Notes under the pieces: generated by a model | The model's database searches: none | What the model was told of the DNA's origin: nothing | The model's input: only the letters and a program-made list of their open reading frames with translations | Shown: positions 45,713 through 55,044 of the stretch, piece after piece | How the letters are laid out: every line of letters starts with the position of its first letter | Numbering within the stretch: the first letter of the stretch is position 1 | Translations under genes and position numbers: made by a program | DNA from: Phaeobacter sp. A36a-5a | GTDB lineage: Bacteria; Pseudomonadota; Alphaproteobacteria; Rhodobacterales; Rhodobacteraceae | Length of the DNA stretch: 64,000 nucleotides | Reading direction: 5' to 3' | NCBI RefSeq assembly: GCF_037911135.1 | Contig: NZ_JBBLYU010000001.1 | Location: 868,001 to 932,000 of the forward strand

Positions 45713-46683
45713 GCGCGTCCGAGGATATCGACGACAGCACAGCGCCGCTGATTGAGCATCTGGCCGAATTGCGCACCCGCCTGATCCGGGCGGTTGGCGC
45801 GTTCATCGTGGGGATCGTGCTTGCCTTCACCGTGGCAGAGCCGATCCTGCAGTTCCTGCTTGGCCCGATCGAGGAAACCCTGCGCAGCCTCGGCGACCCG
45901 TCGCCAACGCTGCAATACACCAGCCCACAGGAATATCTGTTCACGCTGTTCCGCATCTCCATGGTGTTTGGCTTTGCGCTGTCATTCCCGGTCATCGGCT
46001 TCCAGCTCTGGCGCTTTGTGGCACCGGGGCTCTACAAGACAGAGAAGAACGCCTTTTTGCCCTTCCTCATCGCCTCGCCGGTGATGTTCCTCTTGGGGGC
46101 CAGTTTTGCCCATTTCGTGGTCACACCGCTGGCGATGGCGTTTTTCCTTGGCTTTGCCGATGTGTCATCCATCTTTGCCAACCTCTTGTCCGGCGCGGTC
46201 GACAACCTGCCTGCGGATGCCGCCGTGGTGCCGGAAACCACAGAAGGTGTGCGCATCACCTTCTTTGGCAAGGTCAACGAGTCGCTGGACATCACGCTGA
46301 AGTTCATTATGGCCTTTGGGCTGTGTTTCCAGCTGCCGGTGCTCCTGACCCTGATGGGCAAGGCCGGGCTGGTCAGCGCCGATGGTCTTGGCAGCGTGCG
46401 CAAATACGCGGTTGTCGCCATTCTGGTGCTGGCTGCGCTGGTGACGCCGCCGGATGTGATCACCCAAGGCATCCTGTTCTCGGTGGTCTATGGCCTTTAC
46501 GAGCTGTCGATCCTGTTGGTGCGTCAGGTGGAAAAGACCCGCGAGGCCAAGCTGCGCGCAGAAGGCTACTATGATGACGAGGATGATGACGGCGACGATC
46601 TGTACGAGGAGATGGACCGGCATCCCGAAGACGACCCTCTGATGGCCGAGTTCGACGATGAGGACGACGGCAAGACCCGGTAA
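45709..46683 (+). CDS. tatC: Sec-independent protein translocase protein TatC
   Basis: 324 residues with six transmembrane helices, the signal-peptide receptor of the Tat system. It opens with [20 protein letters not shown], the conserved Tat-docking surface, and has [19 protein letters not shown]. Longer than E. coli TatC (~258): a loop of about 40 residues ([20 protein letters not shown] and on) between helices 3 and 4, and a strongly acidic C-terminal tail ([20 protein letters not shown]). Both may be lineage traits. A terminator follows. Confidence 0.95.
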   Translation: MSASEDIDDSTAPLIEHLAELRTRLIRAVGAFIVGIVLAFTVAEPILQFLLGPIEETLRSLGDPSPTLQYTSPQEYLFTLFRISMVFGFALSFPVIGFQLWRFVAPGLYKTEKNAFLPFLIASPVMFLLGASFAHFVVTPLAMAFFLGFADVSSIFANLLSGAVDNLPADAAVVPETTEGVRITFFGKVNESLDITLKFIMAFGLCFQLPVLLTLMGKAGLVSADGLGSVRKYAVVAILVLAALVTPPDVITQGILFSVVYGLYELSILLVRQVEKTREAKLRAEGYYDDEDDDGDDLYEEMDRHPEDDPLMAEFDDEDDGKTR

Positions 46684-46730
46684 TCCAGACCGGATCTGCT
46701 CCTGCCAGATCAGGACCAGCATATCGAGGA

Positions 46731-46760
46731 AGGGCGCGCCGGAGACGGTGCGCCCTTTCT
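46731..46760 (+). terminator. Rho-independent terminator after tatC
   Basis: AGGGCGCGCCG and CGGTGCGCCCT form an 11-bp stem with one mismatch around a GAGA loop, followed by TTCTC. 47 bp after the tatC stop. Confidence 0.75.
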
Positions 46761-46868
46761 CATGCGGCCGGGGCGCCAGGGCGGATCGGGCAGGGGTGTA
46801 TAGGCTGCCCCCTTGCTCGCGCAGCCGGAACATGCTTTGACGCCGGTAACCCACCGACGGAGACACCC

Positions 46869-47324
46869 ATGGACCAGACCAAACCCACCCGCGTTGTTCT
46901 TTCCAGCGATCACGCCGCAATCGACCTGCGCCAGGCCATCGCCACGCATATTGCCGCAAACGGATATGAGGTGGTTGATATCGGTCCGACAACACCGGAA
47001 AGCACGCATTACCCCAAACATGGCGCGGCTGCGGCAGAGCGCGTTGCCTCGGGTGATTGCGATCTGGGCATTATCCTCTGCGGCACCGGCCAGGGCATCA
47101 TGATGGCCGCGAACAAGGTCAAAGGCATCCGCTGCGGCGTCTGCTCAGAGACTTTCTCGGCCAAGATGATCCGCCAGCACAATAACGCCAACATGCTCTC
47201 TATCGGGGCGCGTGTGGTAGGCGACAGCCTGGCGATTGAAATTGTCGATGCCTTCCTTAATGCTGAGTTCGAGGGCGGCCGACATGCCACGCGCGTCGAC
47301 ATGATCGAGCCGCAGGAAAGCTGA
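46869..47324 (+). CDS. rpiB: Ribose-5-phosphate isomerase B
   Basis: 151 residues, the usual RpiB size, interconverting ribose-5-phosphate and ribulose-5-phosphate in the pentose phosphate pathway. RVVLSSDHAAIDLRQAIATH (phosphate-binding Asp-His), ILCGTGQGIMMAANKVKGI with the active-site Cys, and RQHNNANMLSIGARVVG are diagnostic. It could also act on allose-6-phosphate. Stands alone between the tat terminator and the DUF815 ATPase. Confidence 0.93.
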   Translation: MDQTKPTRVVLSSDHAAIDLRQAIATHIAANGYEVVDIGPTTPESTHYPKHGAAAAERVASGDCDLGIILCGTGQGIMMAANKVKGIRCGVCSETFSAKMIRQHNNANMLSIGARVVGDSLAIEIVDAFLNAEFEGGRHATRVDMIEPQES

Positions 47325-47371
47325 GCCCGAGCGCGCCGATACGCCCCACGTGCAATAGACCGGAGGCCCCG

Positions 47372-48214
47372 ATGGATGACACAAGCCTGAGCCGCATCGC
47401 CGATGCGCTGGAACGGATGGCACCTGCGCCGCTGAAAGCGCCTGACTTTGGTGCTGCCTCTGCCTTTGTCTGGCATGTGGCCCCGGACCGGCTGGAGGCT
47501 GTCGAAATCGTGAACCGCGTCGATCTTGAGCTGCTGCTGGGGATCGACCGCGCGCGCGACACGCTGCTGGACAATACCCGCCGCTTTGCCGCCGGGTTCG
47601 GCGCCAATAATGCACTGCTCTGGGGCGCGCGGGGGATGGGTAAATCCAGCCTTGTGAAAGCGATCCACGGACAGCTGTCGCCGGAATTCCCCGCTCTGAA
47701 ACTGGTGGAGCTGCAGCGCGAGGATCTGCCATCGGTCGCGCGTCTGCTGAACCATCTGCGGGCAGCGCCCGAGCGGTTCATCCTGTTCTGCGATGACCTG
47801 TCCTTTGGCCATGACGATCAGCACTACAAAAGCCTGAAAGCGGTGCTGGATGGCGGCATCGAAGGTCGGCCGGACAATGTGCTGTTCTATGCCACCTCCA
47901 ATCGCCGTCACCTGATGCCGCGTGATATGATCGAGAACGAACGCTCCAGCGCCATCAACCCGTCGGAAGCCGTTGAGGAAAAGGTCTCTCTCTCGGATCG
48001 GTTCGGGCTGTGGCTGGGTTTCCACCCCTGCGATCAGGATGAATATCTCGCCATGATATCAGGCTATTGCGCGGCCTATGGCGTTGTGGTGCCGGAACCG
48101 GTTCTGCGCGCCGAGGCGATCGAATGGCAGGCCACGCGCGGCGCCCGCTCGGGCCGGGTGGCCTGGCAGTTTTTTACCGATCTGGCCGGCCGCCATGGGG
48201 TGAAGGTCAGCTGA
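47372..48214 (+). CDS. DUF815-type AAA ATPase
   Basis: 280 residues. Walker A GARGMGKSS at about 85-93, Walker B region RFILFCDDLSFGHDD, sensor-1 FYATSNRRHLMP, and the C-terminal WQATRGARSGRVAWQFFTDL are those of the DUF815 family (COG2607). The family is widespread in proteobacteria and its target is not defined. The ATG at 47372 has CGGAGG upstream. Last plus-strand gene before a bidirectional terminator. Confidence 0.85.
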   Translation: MDDTSLSRIADALERMAPAPLKAPDFGAASAFVWHVAPDRLEAVEIVNRVDLELLLGIDRARDTLLDNTRRFAAGFGANNALLWGARGMGKSSLVKAIHGQLSPEFPALKLVELQREDLPSVARLLNHLRAAPERFILFCDDLSFGHDDQHYKSLKAVLDGGIEGRPDNVLFYATSNRRHLMPRDMIENERSSAINPSEAVEEKVSLSDRFGLWLGFHPCDQDEYLAMISGYCAAYGVVVPEPVLRAEAIEWQATRGARSGRVAWQFFTDLAGRHGVKVS

Positions 48215-48260
48215 CCGCAAAGACGGCAGCAGCCATGATTGAACAGCTGTGATCAACCAA

Positions 48261-48298
48261 AAGACGGCGCTCGGGATGACCCGGAGCGCCGTCTCTTT
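48261..48298. terminator. Bidirectional terminator between DUF815 and nlpD genes
   Basis: AAGACGGCGCTC and GAGCGCCGTCT pair into an 11-bp stem around a 10-nt loop with CTCTTT on the plus side, and TTGG on the minus side. It separates convergent genes. Confidence 0.75.
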
Positions 48299-48322
48299 AT
48301 TGCCTGTTGCCGCTTGCGACGT

Positions 48323-49543
48323 TTATTGCAGATAGGGCAGCGGATCGACGCTTTCAAAGCCGTTGCGCACCTCGAAATGCACATAGGCAGCGGGTCCGTC
48401 CCGCAATGCGGCGATGGTCTGACCGCGCGAGACGGTGTCGCCCTTGTTCACCTCGATCTTGTCGACATTGGCATAGACCGTCAGCAGCTTGGCGTCGTGG
48501 CGGATCACAATGATCGGAATATTGTTGGAATCCTTGGTGATCGCCGCCACCGTACCGCCATCGGCGGCCTGCACCGGGGCGCCCGCTGCACCGGCGATAT
48601 CAATGCCGTCGTTCTTGCCCTTGGAATAGGTGCGGATGATCTTGCCCTTGACCGGGAAGCCCATCGCGGCGCTGGAGCTGCGGGTCGGGGTCGGGACCTC
48701 TACCTTAGGCAGCGCTTTCGGCGCCTGGGCCGCGGGCGCGACGGTTTCCTGCGGCAGTGGCTTGGTGGCGCTTGGCGGCAGGGGCGTATTGGTGCCTTCA
48801 CCCGGCGCGGTGACGGTGGCGGCGGCCGGAACCACCACTGCGGATGCTTCCTTGCGCGGGGCTGGGCGGTCCTTCAGCGGGATCAGCAGGAACTGGCCCT
48901 CACGGATGGCAAAATCGCTGCCGAGGCCGTTCCATTCCGCAAGGGATTTCACCGGCACCTGATAAAGCCGCGAGACGGTATAAGCGGTTTCGCCGCGCTT
49001 CACCTTATGGCGCACCGGCTCTGGGCCGCTTTGGACCTGCGGCTTGCTTGCGGTCGGCTGCGGTGCCAGCGGCGTTGTGCTGACGGTGCTTGCCGCCGAG
49101 GGTGTGGTCGATGGGGCGCTGTCGATCGCATCCCCCGCCAGCGAGGCGATATCGACGCCGCCGCTGGTCGCCGTACCGGGTGCGCGGCGGGGCAGGGCAA
49201 TGATCTCCCCCTGCCGCAGCGGATCGTCGGGCTTCATCCCGTTGAACCGGGCCAGCTCGCTGGCGGGCAGACCAATGCGGCCTGCCACATCGTTCAGCGT
49301 ATCGCCGCGACGGGCAACGGCCACCTGATAGGATGGATAGGTGATCAGCCCCTTGGCATCGGGTTTCGGGCGGCTGGCGGTTGCGGTCTGCGCCGCCTTT
49401 GTCGTGTTGAACGCACCGATCTGGCCGCGCAGATCGTAATCCAGCGGTGCCTCGCAGGCCGCCAGCACGGCCACCAGCGGCAGCGCCATCAGCGCCTTGC
49501 GTCCTGTCACACGATTGCGGTGGGTGGGTACAGTCACTGTCAT
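48323..49543 (-). CDS. nlpD: LysM/M23 family lipoprotein, NlpD-like
   Basis: 406 residues. The N-terminus ends in a lipobox (PLVAVLAAC, Cys29). Two LysM repeats follow (YQVAVARRGDTLNDVAGRIG and HKVKRGETAYTVSRLYQ), then a Pro/Ala linker and a C-terminal M23 domain. The zinc ligands of active LytM enzymes are not intact: the His-x3-Asp site reads KNDGIDIAG and the His-x-His reads AYVHFEVR. This points to a non-catalytic amidase activator as in E. coli NlpD. Ends the surE-pcm-nlpD operon order seen in many proteobacteria. Confidence 0.88.
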   Translation of the reverse strand: MTVTVPTHRNRVTGRKALMALPLVAVLAACEAPLDYDLRGQIGAFNTTKAAQTATASRPKPDAKGLITYPSYQVAVARRGDTLNDVAGRIGLPASELARFNGMKPDDPLRQGEIIALPRRAPGTATSGGVDIASLAGDAIDSAPSTTPSAASTVSTTPLAPQPTASKPQVQSGPEPVRHKVKRGETAYTVSRLYQVPVKSLAEWNGLGSDFAIREGQFLLIPLKDRPAPRKEASAVVVPAAATVTAPGEGTNTPLPPSATKPLPQETVAPAAQAPKALPKVEVPTPTRSSSAAMGFPVKGKIIRTYSKGKNDGIDIAGAAGAPVQAADGGTVAAITKDSNNIPIIVIRHDAKLLTVYANVDKIEVNKGDTVSRGQTIAALRDGPAAYVHFEVRNGFESVDPLPYLQ

Positions 49544-49682
49544 TTCGCTCTCCTCGGAACGCCGTTCCCGTCTTGCGGGCCCCCATTATCCCTGGGGCTT
49601 GCCAATAGTCTGTCGGCCAGCCACGCGATCCCGCTCGAGGATGTCCGGAGCGGTTGGGGTGGGCGGGTCTCTTGCCCCTCCC

Positions 49683-50330
49683 TTACGTGTCTTTGCCGAT
49701 CCCCTCAAGCAGGGGAACAAAACGCACCGGGCGCAATTCGTCGTATTCGAGGCCGCTGTCGGTTTTTTGAACACGGATCAGCGTCTGTACAGTGTCGGAC
49801 TGCCCCACGGGCACCACCATAATACCGCCGGTCTTCAGCTGCGCCAAGAGTGGGCCGGGCGGGTCTTCGGCGGCAGCGGTCACGATGATTCGATCAAAAG
49901 GCGCCTGTTCGGGCAGGCCGTGGCTGCCATCGCCGACCAGTGAGGTAATATTGGACAGGTGCAGTTGGTCGAAGATCTGCCGCGCCTCCCGCACCAGCCG
50001 CGCATGACGATCCACGGTATAGACCCGCCGCGCCAGCTTGCTCAGGATCGCGGCCTGATAGCCAGAGCCGGTGCCAACTTCCAGCACCGTATCGCGGGGC
50101 GAGATCTGCAAGGCCTGGGTCATCAGACCGACAACAGAGGGCTGCGAAATGGTCTGCCCGCAGGCGATCGGCAACGGCATATCCTCGTAGGCGCGCGCCG
50201 AAAACAGCCCCCGCACAAAGGGGCCGCGGTCGATCTGTTCCATTGCATCGAGGACCTGCGCATCCGTCACCCCGCGCGAGCGCAGGGCGAACAGGAACTG
50301 CATTTTGGTTTCAGCTGTCGGGTCGCTCAT
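49683..50330 (-). CDS. pcm: Protein-L-isoaspartate O-methyltransferase
   Basis: 215 residues. It repairs isoaspartyl residues with S-adenosylmethionine. Signature motifs are [19 protein letters not shown] (SAM-binding), [19 protein letters not shown] before it, and [20 protein letters not shown] after. Its start overlaps the end of surE by 4 bp and nlpD follows in 139 bp, so the three are probably one operon. Confidence 0.94.
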   Translation of the reverse strand: MSDPTAETKMQFLFALRSRGVTDAQVLDAMEQIDRGPFVRGLFSARAYEDMPLPIACGQTISQPSVVGLMTQALQISPRDTVLEVGTGSGYQAAILSKLARRVYTVDRHARLVREARQIFDQLHLSNITSLVGDGSHGLPEQAPFDRIIVTAAAEDPPGPLLAQLKTGGIMVVPVGQSDTVQTLIRVQKTDSGLEYDELRPVRFVPLLEGIGKDT

Positions 50331-51109
50331 TCAATGCCCTTCAGGCGCTCCAGCGCATCTGTCGCGGTCAGATCCGCCCGCATCGGCGTCACGGAGATAT
50401 AGCCTGCCAGGTTCTGCGCTGCGTCACTGCCCTCGGCGGTGGCAACATGCTGGTTGCCACCACGGATCCACAGGTAGCGCCGCCCGTTGGGGGAGGTCTG
50501 CTCCTCGGCCGAGAAATGGCTGCCGCGCCGGAAACCCTGCGGTGAAATCCGCCGTCCCCTCACATCAGCGGCAGGGACAGGTGGGAAATTAATGTTGTAA
50601 AACAAGCGGTAATCGGCGTCTTCCTTGGGTTGCGCTTCCAAGATGGAACGGATCAGATCGGCACCATGTTGGGCGGCTGCCTCAAACGGGTTTTCAAGCT
50701 GCGCGTTCTGAGGCCCAAAATACTGCGACAGGCCCATGGCCGGAATGCCCTGCAATGCCGCCTCCATCGCCCCGCCGAGGGTGCCGGAGTAGAGCGCGTT
50801 CTCGGCAGAATTGTTGCCCCGGTTTACCCCGGACAACACCAGATCCGGTTGCTGGTCTTTCATCACCACATGCAGCCCGGCCAACACACAGTCCGCAGGC
50901 GATCCTTCTGCGGCAAAGCGATGTTCGCCCAGCTGGCTCAGCATGAAGGGGCGGGTGTAGCTGATGCAATGACCAACGCCGGATTGCTCAAACGCCGGTG
51001 CCACTGTCCAGACCTCTCCGCCGGGACCTGCAACCTCGCGGGCGATCTGCTCCAGAACCGCAAGGCCGGGGGCGCTGATGCCATCGTCATTGGTGATCAG
51101 AATTCGCAT
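50327..51109 (-). CDS. surE: 5'/3'-nucleotidase SurE
   Basis: 260 residues. It hydrolyses nucleoside monophosphates and short polyphosphates. The metal site [18 protein letters not shown] opens the protein, with [13 protein letters not shown] and [20 protein letters not shown], where Asn binds the metal. ATG 51109. First gene of surE-pcm-nlpD. The ~270-bp spacer upstream contains only the terminator of the next gene. Confidence 0.94.
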   Translation of the reverse strand: MRILITNDDGISAPGLAVLEQIAREVAGPGGEVWTVAPAFEQSGVGHCISYTRPFMLSQLGEHRFAAEGSPADCVLAGLHVVMKDQQPDLVLSGVNRGNNSAENALYSGTLGGAMEAALQGIPAMGLSQYFGPQNAQLENPFEAAAQHGADLIRSILEAQPKEDADYRLFYNINFPPVPAADVRGRRISPQGFRRGSHFSAEEQTSPNGRRYLWIRGGNQHVATAEGSDAAQNLAGYISVTPMRADLTATDALERLKGIE

Positions 51110-51301
51110 GGACGGGGCCTCTCGTCTGGCTCTGGCAGCCTATGTGTCGGGCGTGATTACGCCGATCTGCACTCCAGACCTGAATAAGATGTGGGGCAAA
51201 AGGGGGCAAGCCTTTCCCCGTCGTGATCCCGACCAGAGCGCCCGGCGCCAGCCCCTGCGGCACAGAGGTCACAGATTTTCTGGCCCGCTTGAAAACCAGA
51301 A

Positions 51302-51330
51302 CGACCGGCGCCCGTTGCAGGCACCGGTCG
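51302..51330 (-). terminator. Terminator after the 51.4-52.0 kb SDR gene
   Basis: On the minus strand CGACCGGTGCC pairs with GGGCGCCGGTCG around a short loop and is followed by TTCTGGTTTTC. It lies about 50 bp after the SDR stop. The remaining spacer to surE shows nothing else I can name. Confidence 0.6.
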
Positions 51331-51379
51331 GCGGAAAGCCGCGTGTTCGCGCAGTTTGCGGGTGTCTCTGACCCTCAGA

Positions 51380-52033
51380 TCAGTCGGCGGCGGCCAGAAT
51401 CTCGGGGAGCAGCCGTGCGGCCTCGGCCTGCGGCGTGCTCAGGGCATCGCGATCTTCACCCGGAAAGAACCGTGCGCGCACCGCTGTCGCCATCGGATTT
51501 GGCGTCAGCACCTGCACCTTGGGGCCGGTCTTGGCGCTTTCGACCTGCCAGCTGTTGGCCAGCGACATCTGCGCGGCCTTGCTGGCGCCATAGGCTCCAA
51601 AGAATTTCTCGCCCGCGCGGGGATCGTCAAAGAATACGGCCTGACCGGTCTGCCCCAGAAGCGGCGCGACATAGGGGATCAGAACGGAGGGTGCCGTGGC
51701 ATTGATCGCGATGGATTTCTGCCAGTCCTTGGCCGCCACGAATTGCGCCGGGCTCAGCGGCGCGGCGTGAATGGCGGTGTGCAGCCAGAGGTCCAGCTGC
51801 CCCCAGCGATCATGGATGCCCCGGCAGAGCGTGGCCATGGCCTCCGGAACGGTGATATCCATAGGGGCCAGAGTCGCCGAGCCACCGTTGGCCTTGATAC
51901 GATCGTCCAGCTCTTCCAATGCGCCTGTGGTGCGGGCCACGGCGACGATGTGATGCGTCGGCGCCAATGCCTCTGCGAGGGCGGCGCCCAGGCCCCGTGA
52001 GGCCCCGGTGATGAGAGCGAGTTTCTGTGTCAT
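51380..52033 (-). CDS. SDR-family oxidoreductase
   Basis: 217 residues with a normal SDR start, LALITGASRGLGAALAEALA (TGxxxGxG), and the catalytic YGASKAA tetrad segment (Tyr-x3-Lys). LHTAIHAAPLS replaces the usual NNAG strand. Slightly shorter than typical SDRs (about 250), lacking part of the substrate loop. Substrate unknown. The gene stands between surE and the PilP-like gene. Confidence 0.82.
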   Translation of the reverse strand: MTQKLALITGASRGLGAALAEALAPTHHIVAVARTTGALEELDDRIKANGGSATLAPMDITVPEAMATLCRGIHDRWGQLDLWLHTAIHAAPLSPAQFVAAKDWQKSIAINATAPSVLIPYVAPLLGQTGQAVFFDDPRAGEKFFGAYGASKAAQMSLANSWQVESAKTGPKVQVLTPNPMATAVRARFFPGEDRDALSTPQAEAARLLPEILAAAD

Positions 52034-52132
52034 GGGCGCCTTGTGCGGCGCAGCGCGGCGCGGGTCAAGGGGCCAAAGCGGCGCAGCGGTCTCAAGCCTG
52101 GGCGTGATGCCCGTCCGCGCGCCGGTTGCGGG

Positions 52133-52402
52133 TCACCCGCCCGGCATCGCCAGACGTGATGCCTTGCCGTTTTTCTGAAGGATCAGGCCGTCGGCATCAA
52201 TGGCAACAACTTCGCCACCGGACAGGCGGCTGCCGCGGGTCACGATCTGCATGCGGCCGTTCGGCATCCGCACCATGGCGCTCAGGTTGTCGTTGGCGCC
52301 GAACAACCCCAGAAGGCTGAGGCGGTTGCGGTGCAATGCGTCTTTCTGGGTGGCATGACCGGCGACATTGGCCGGCGTCTTGCCGTTCTCACGATTTGCC
52401 AT
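52133..52402 (-). CDS. Small PilP/GspC-like domain protein
   Basis: 89 residues from ATG 52402. The C-terminal half reads LLGLFGANDNLSAMVRMPNG, then RGSRLSGGEVVAIDADGLIL, the pattern of the periplasmic HR/PilP beta-barrel of type II secretion GspC and type IV pilus PilP. Unlike those it has no signal peptide or membrane anchor, and no pilus or secretion genes are near. It may be a stand-alone derivative or be annotated as a PilP-like protein in relatives. A longer frame to 52594 has no support. The ribosome site is weak. Confidence 0.6.
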   Translation of the reverse strand: MANRENGKTPANVAGHATQKDALHRNRLSLLGLFGANDNLSAMVRMPNGRMQIVTRGSRLSGGEVVAIDADGLILQKNGKASRLAMPGG

Positions 52403-52643
52403 TCTGGACAGGATTTCTTTCTTGTGCGGTATCGCCCTTCGGCTATCAGCTGTGCACTGCCGGGAACAGGGGGCGCCGAGAGCGTGGGCAAGCCCATGCC
52501 GGTGCGCCCCGGCGCCCTGCGCAAACGCCCGCCCATTCCGCCAAGTGACCCTGCGCAATTGCGCGCAGGGGGCTTGAAGTCTCAGGTGTCGCATCTTGCA
52601 AAAGCGACAGTGCAGCGCCTAGGCGGCGCGCAGAGCAGCCTCC

Positions 52644-53207
52644 TCAGGCATCATAGATGAGCGAGGGCAGATCGTGGCCATAGGCATAAAGCAGCCCCAG
52701 CAACTCTTCCATCTGCGCGCCGACCATCTGCAGATTGTAAAGCGGGTGATCCGGCTCGGAGATCTGTAGCTCAGGGTATTGCCCTTCGGGCCGCATATGC
52801 AGCATCGCTTCAACAGACTCGCTGTCATCGGGCGGAATGGCATTGGCCAGCCAGGCCCGCTTGCTGTCCATATCTTCGGTGTCCTGCATCTCGAAGCGGT
52901 CGAGATAGGCATCGAAATCCTCTTGGCTGAGCCGCGCCCATGTGCCCAGAATGAACTCTTCTCCACGGGTGTCCGCCAGCGGTACAGCCAGCACCGCCCG
53001 CACAAAGCGCAGATGCCCCAGGCGGCAGAAATCTTCGGTCAGCACATCCCCCGCCTGCGCCGAGATCGCCGTGTTGTCATGCACAAACATATCCTCCGGG
53101 CAGACGTCGGGCCGGTCGCAGCTGAGGCTCAACAGCTGGGCAAACGTCGCTCCGCAACAGCGACACTGGCGCTGCGAGCCAAGCATGCGGGCGAGATGTG
53201 GATCCAA
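52644..53207 (-). CDS. DUF2199 domain protein
   Basis: 187 residues with a probable TTG start at 53207 (AAAGG upstream). The N-terminus LDPHLARMLGSQRQCRCCGA fits related proteins that begin with a DPRWRRL-like helix, so the TTG is preferred over ATG 53186. CRCCGATF is a zinc-ribbon-like pair, followed by FRLGHLRFVR-like strands and ARLSQEDFDAYLDRFEM. It has no catalytic motif. Expressed in the direction of the PilP-like gene, just past the purF terminator. Confidence 0.72.
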   Translation of the reverse strand: MDPHLARMLGSQRQCRCCGATFAQLLSLSCDRPDVCPEDMFVHDNTAISAQAGDVLTEDFCRLGHLRFVRAVLAVPLADTRGEEFILGTWARLSQEDFDAYLDRFEMQDTEDMDSKRAWLANAIPPDDSESVEAMLHMRPEGQYPELQISEPDHPLYNLQMVGAQMEELLGLLYAYGHDLPSLIYDA

Positions 53208-53233
53208 GGGGACGGCCTTTCGGGGGCAGGGGC

Positions 53234-53271
53234 AAAAAGGAAAGAGGCGCCGATCCGGTGATCAGCGCCTC
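53234..53271 (-). terminator. Rho-independent terminator of purF
   Basis: GAGGCGCTGATC and GGATCGGCGCCTC form a 12-bp stem with a G-T pair, followed on the minus strand by TTTCCTTTTT. It starts 29 bp after the purF stop. Confidence 0.88.
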
Positions 53272-53299
53272 ATGAGTCGAACTGATATCGGCTGCGCTC

Positions 53300-54766
53300 T
53301 TACTCTGCCGGCGACTTCATTTCAAACCCCCGTTCGACCATATCGGTCGGAACAACAGGGTATTCGCCCGAGAAACAGGCATCACAATACTGCGGGCATT
53401 TGCTGTTACGGCCCTGATCCTGCCCGACGGCCCGGTAAAGCCCGTCCAGCGAGATGAACTTCAGGCTGTCCACGGCCAGATGTTTGGCCATCTGATCCTC
53501 GGACATGGTTGCGGCCAGCAGCTTGTCACGTTCGGGTGTGTCCACACCATAGAAACAGGGCCAAGCGGTCGGCGGCGAGGCAATGCGGAAATGCACCTCG
53601 CTGGCCCCGGCATCCAGGATCATCTCCTTGATTTTGCGCGATGTTGTCCCACGCACCACGGAATCATCCACCAGGATCACCCGCTTGCCCTCGATCAGGG
53701 CGCGGTTCACGTTCAGCTTCAGGCGCACGCCCATGTTGCGGATCTGCTCGGTCGGCTCAATGAAAGTCCGGCCCATATACTGGTTGCGGATGATCCCCAT
53801 CGCATAGGGAATGCCCGATTGCAGCGAATAGCCGATCGCTGCGGGCGTGCCGCTGTCCGGCACCGGGCAGACCAGATCCGCCTCGACCGGGTTTTCCTTT
53901 GCCAGCTCGCGACCGATGGCTTCGCGGGTCTCATAGACGGACCGCCCGCCAAGGATCGAATCAGGGCGGGAGAAATAGACATGTTCAAAGATGCAGAACT
54001 TGGACGACTGGCGGCGGAACGGGAAATGGCTCTCGACACCTTTGTCGGTGATCACCACCATTTCGCCCGGCTCGATCTCGCGCAGGAACTCGGCGCCGAT
54101 GATGTCCAGCGCACAGGTCTCCGAACTCAGTGCATAGCCTTCGCCGACCCGACCCAGCACCAGCGGGCGCACGCCCAGCGGGTCGCGGACACCGATCAGC
54201 TTGGTCCGGGTCATGGCGACAACCGAGAAGGCGCCTTCGACCCGGCGCAGCGCATCTTCCATCCGCTCCGGGATATTGCGCTGCAACGAGCGGGCCATCA
54301 GATGAATGATGCACTCACTGTCGGACGAGCTCTGGAAGATCGAGCCGCGCTCGATCAGTTCGCGGCGCAGGGCATTGGCGTTGGTGATATTGCCGTTGTG
54401 GGCAATCGCTGCACCGCCCATAGCGAATTCGCCAAAGAAAGGCTGCACGTCCCGGATCGCAGTCTGACCCTTGGACCCGGCGGTGGAATAGCGCACATGG
54501 CCAATCCCGATGGGGCCGGGCAGGGTGGACATCACATCCTGCGAGGTGAAGTTGTCGCGGACATAGCCGAAACGACGGGCGCTCTGGAACCCTTCGACAG
54601 GATCATGGGTGACAATGCCGCCGGCCTCCTGTCCCCGGTGTTGCAGGGCGTGCAGGCCGAGCGCGACAAAGTTGGAAGCGTCCTGGACGCCGACGACGCC
54701 AAAGATGCCGCATTCTTCGCGCAGCTTGTCATCGTCAAACGGGTGGGCGGGGGGCATCTGCGGCAT
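53300..54766 (-). CDS. purF: Amidophosphoribosyltransferase
   Basis: About 488 residues, first committed step of purine synthesis (PRPP plus glutamine to phosphoribosylamine). The Ntn nucleophile Cys is exposed by propeptide removal in REECGIFGVVG. Glutaminase and PRTase domains follow, with RVILVDDSVVRGTTSRKI as the PRPP loop. The C-terminal cysteines in KCPQYCDACFSGEYP match the Fe-S-containing Bacillus-type enzymes. I chose ATG 54766 (MPQMPPAHPFDDDKL); ATG 54757 is also possible. Flanked by its own terminator. Confidence 0.94.
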   Translation of the reverse strand: MPQMPPAHPFDDDKLREECGIFGVVGVQDASNFVALGLHALQHRGQEAGGIVTHDPVEGFQSARRFGYVRDNFTSQDVMSTLPGPIGIGHVRYSTAGSKGQTAIRDVQPFFGEFAMGGAAIAHNGNITNANALRRELIERGSIFQSSSDSECIIHLMARSLQRNIPERMEDALRRVEGAFSVVAMTRTKLIGVRDPLGVRPLVLGRVGEGYALSSETCALDIIGAEFLREIEPGEMVVITDKGVESHFPFRRQSSKFCIFEHVYFSRPDSILGGRSVYETREAIGRELAKENPVEADLVCPVPDSGTPAAIGYSLQSGIPYAMGIIRNQYMGRTFIEPTEQIRNMGVRLKLNVNRALIEGKRVILVDDSVVRGTTSRKIKEMILDAGASEVHFRIASPPTAWPCFYGVDTPERDKLLAATMSEDQMAKHLAVDSLKFISLDGLYRAVGQDQGRNSKCPQYCDACFSGEYPVVPTDMVERGFEMKSPAE

Positions 54767-54913
54767 CGGCAAGGCGGTGTAGCTCCGAATCCGGTTGTCA
54801 GGATGTCCCCCACATAGAGGGTCCGTCCGCGCATGTCACCCAAGGATCACGGTTTCACGACAGTTGGGTAAAAAAACCGCAGCCCTGACCGCCGTCGGAC
54901 AGCCGCCAAAAAC

Positions 54914-54938
54914 AAAAAAACCTGCGAAATGTCGCAGG
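54914..54938 (-). terminator. Terminator after the Hint 3 gene
   Basis: CCTGCGA and TCGCAGG pair around AATG; on the minus strand a run of seven T follows directly. It lies about 107 bp after the Hint 3 stop and isolates that gene from purF. Confidence 0.8.
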
Positions 54939-55044
54939 CCGCAGGAGGGGGGCGGAGCATATTTATTTGGGGAACAGCGTGGGATACGCAGATCCCGTGA
55001 CCGGCAATGTCCAGATCCGTGTCCGGTTCGCGCCCGCGTCAGCC

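Noticed and set aside
48239-49822. Plus-strand frame opposite nlpD
   Set aside because: It begins at the terminator and crosses the nlpD coding region; LysM and M23 patterns favour the minus frame.
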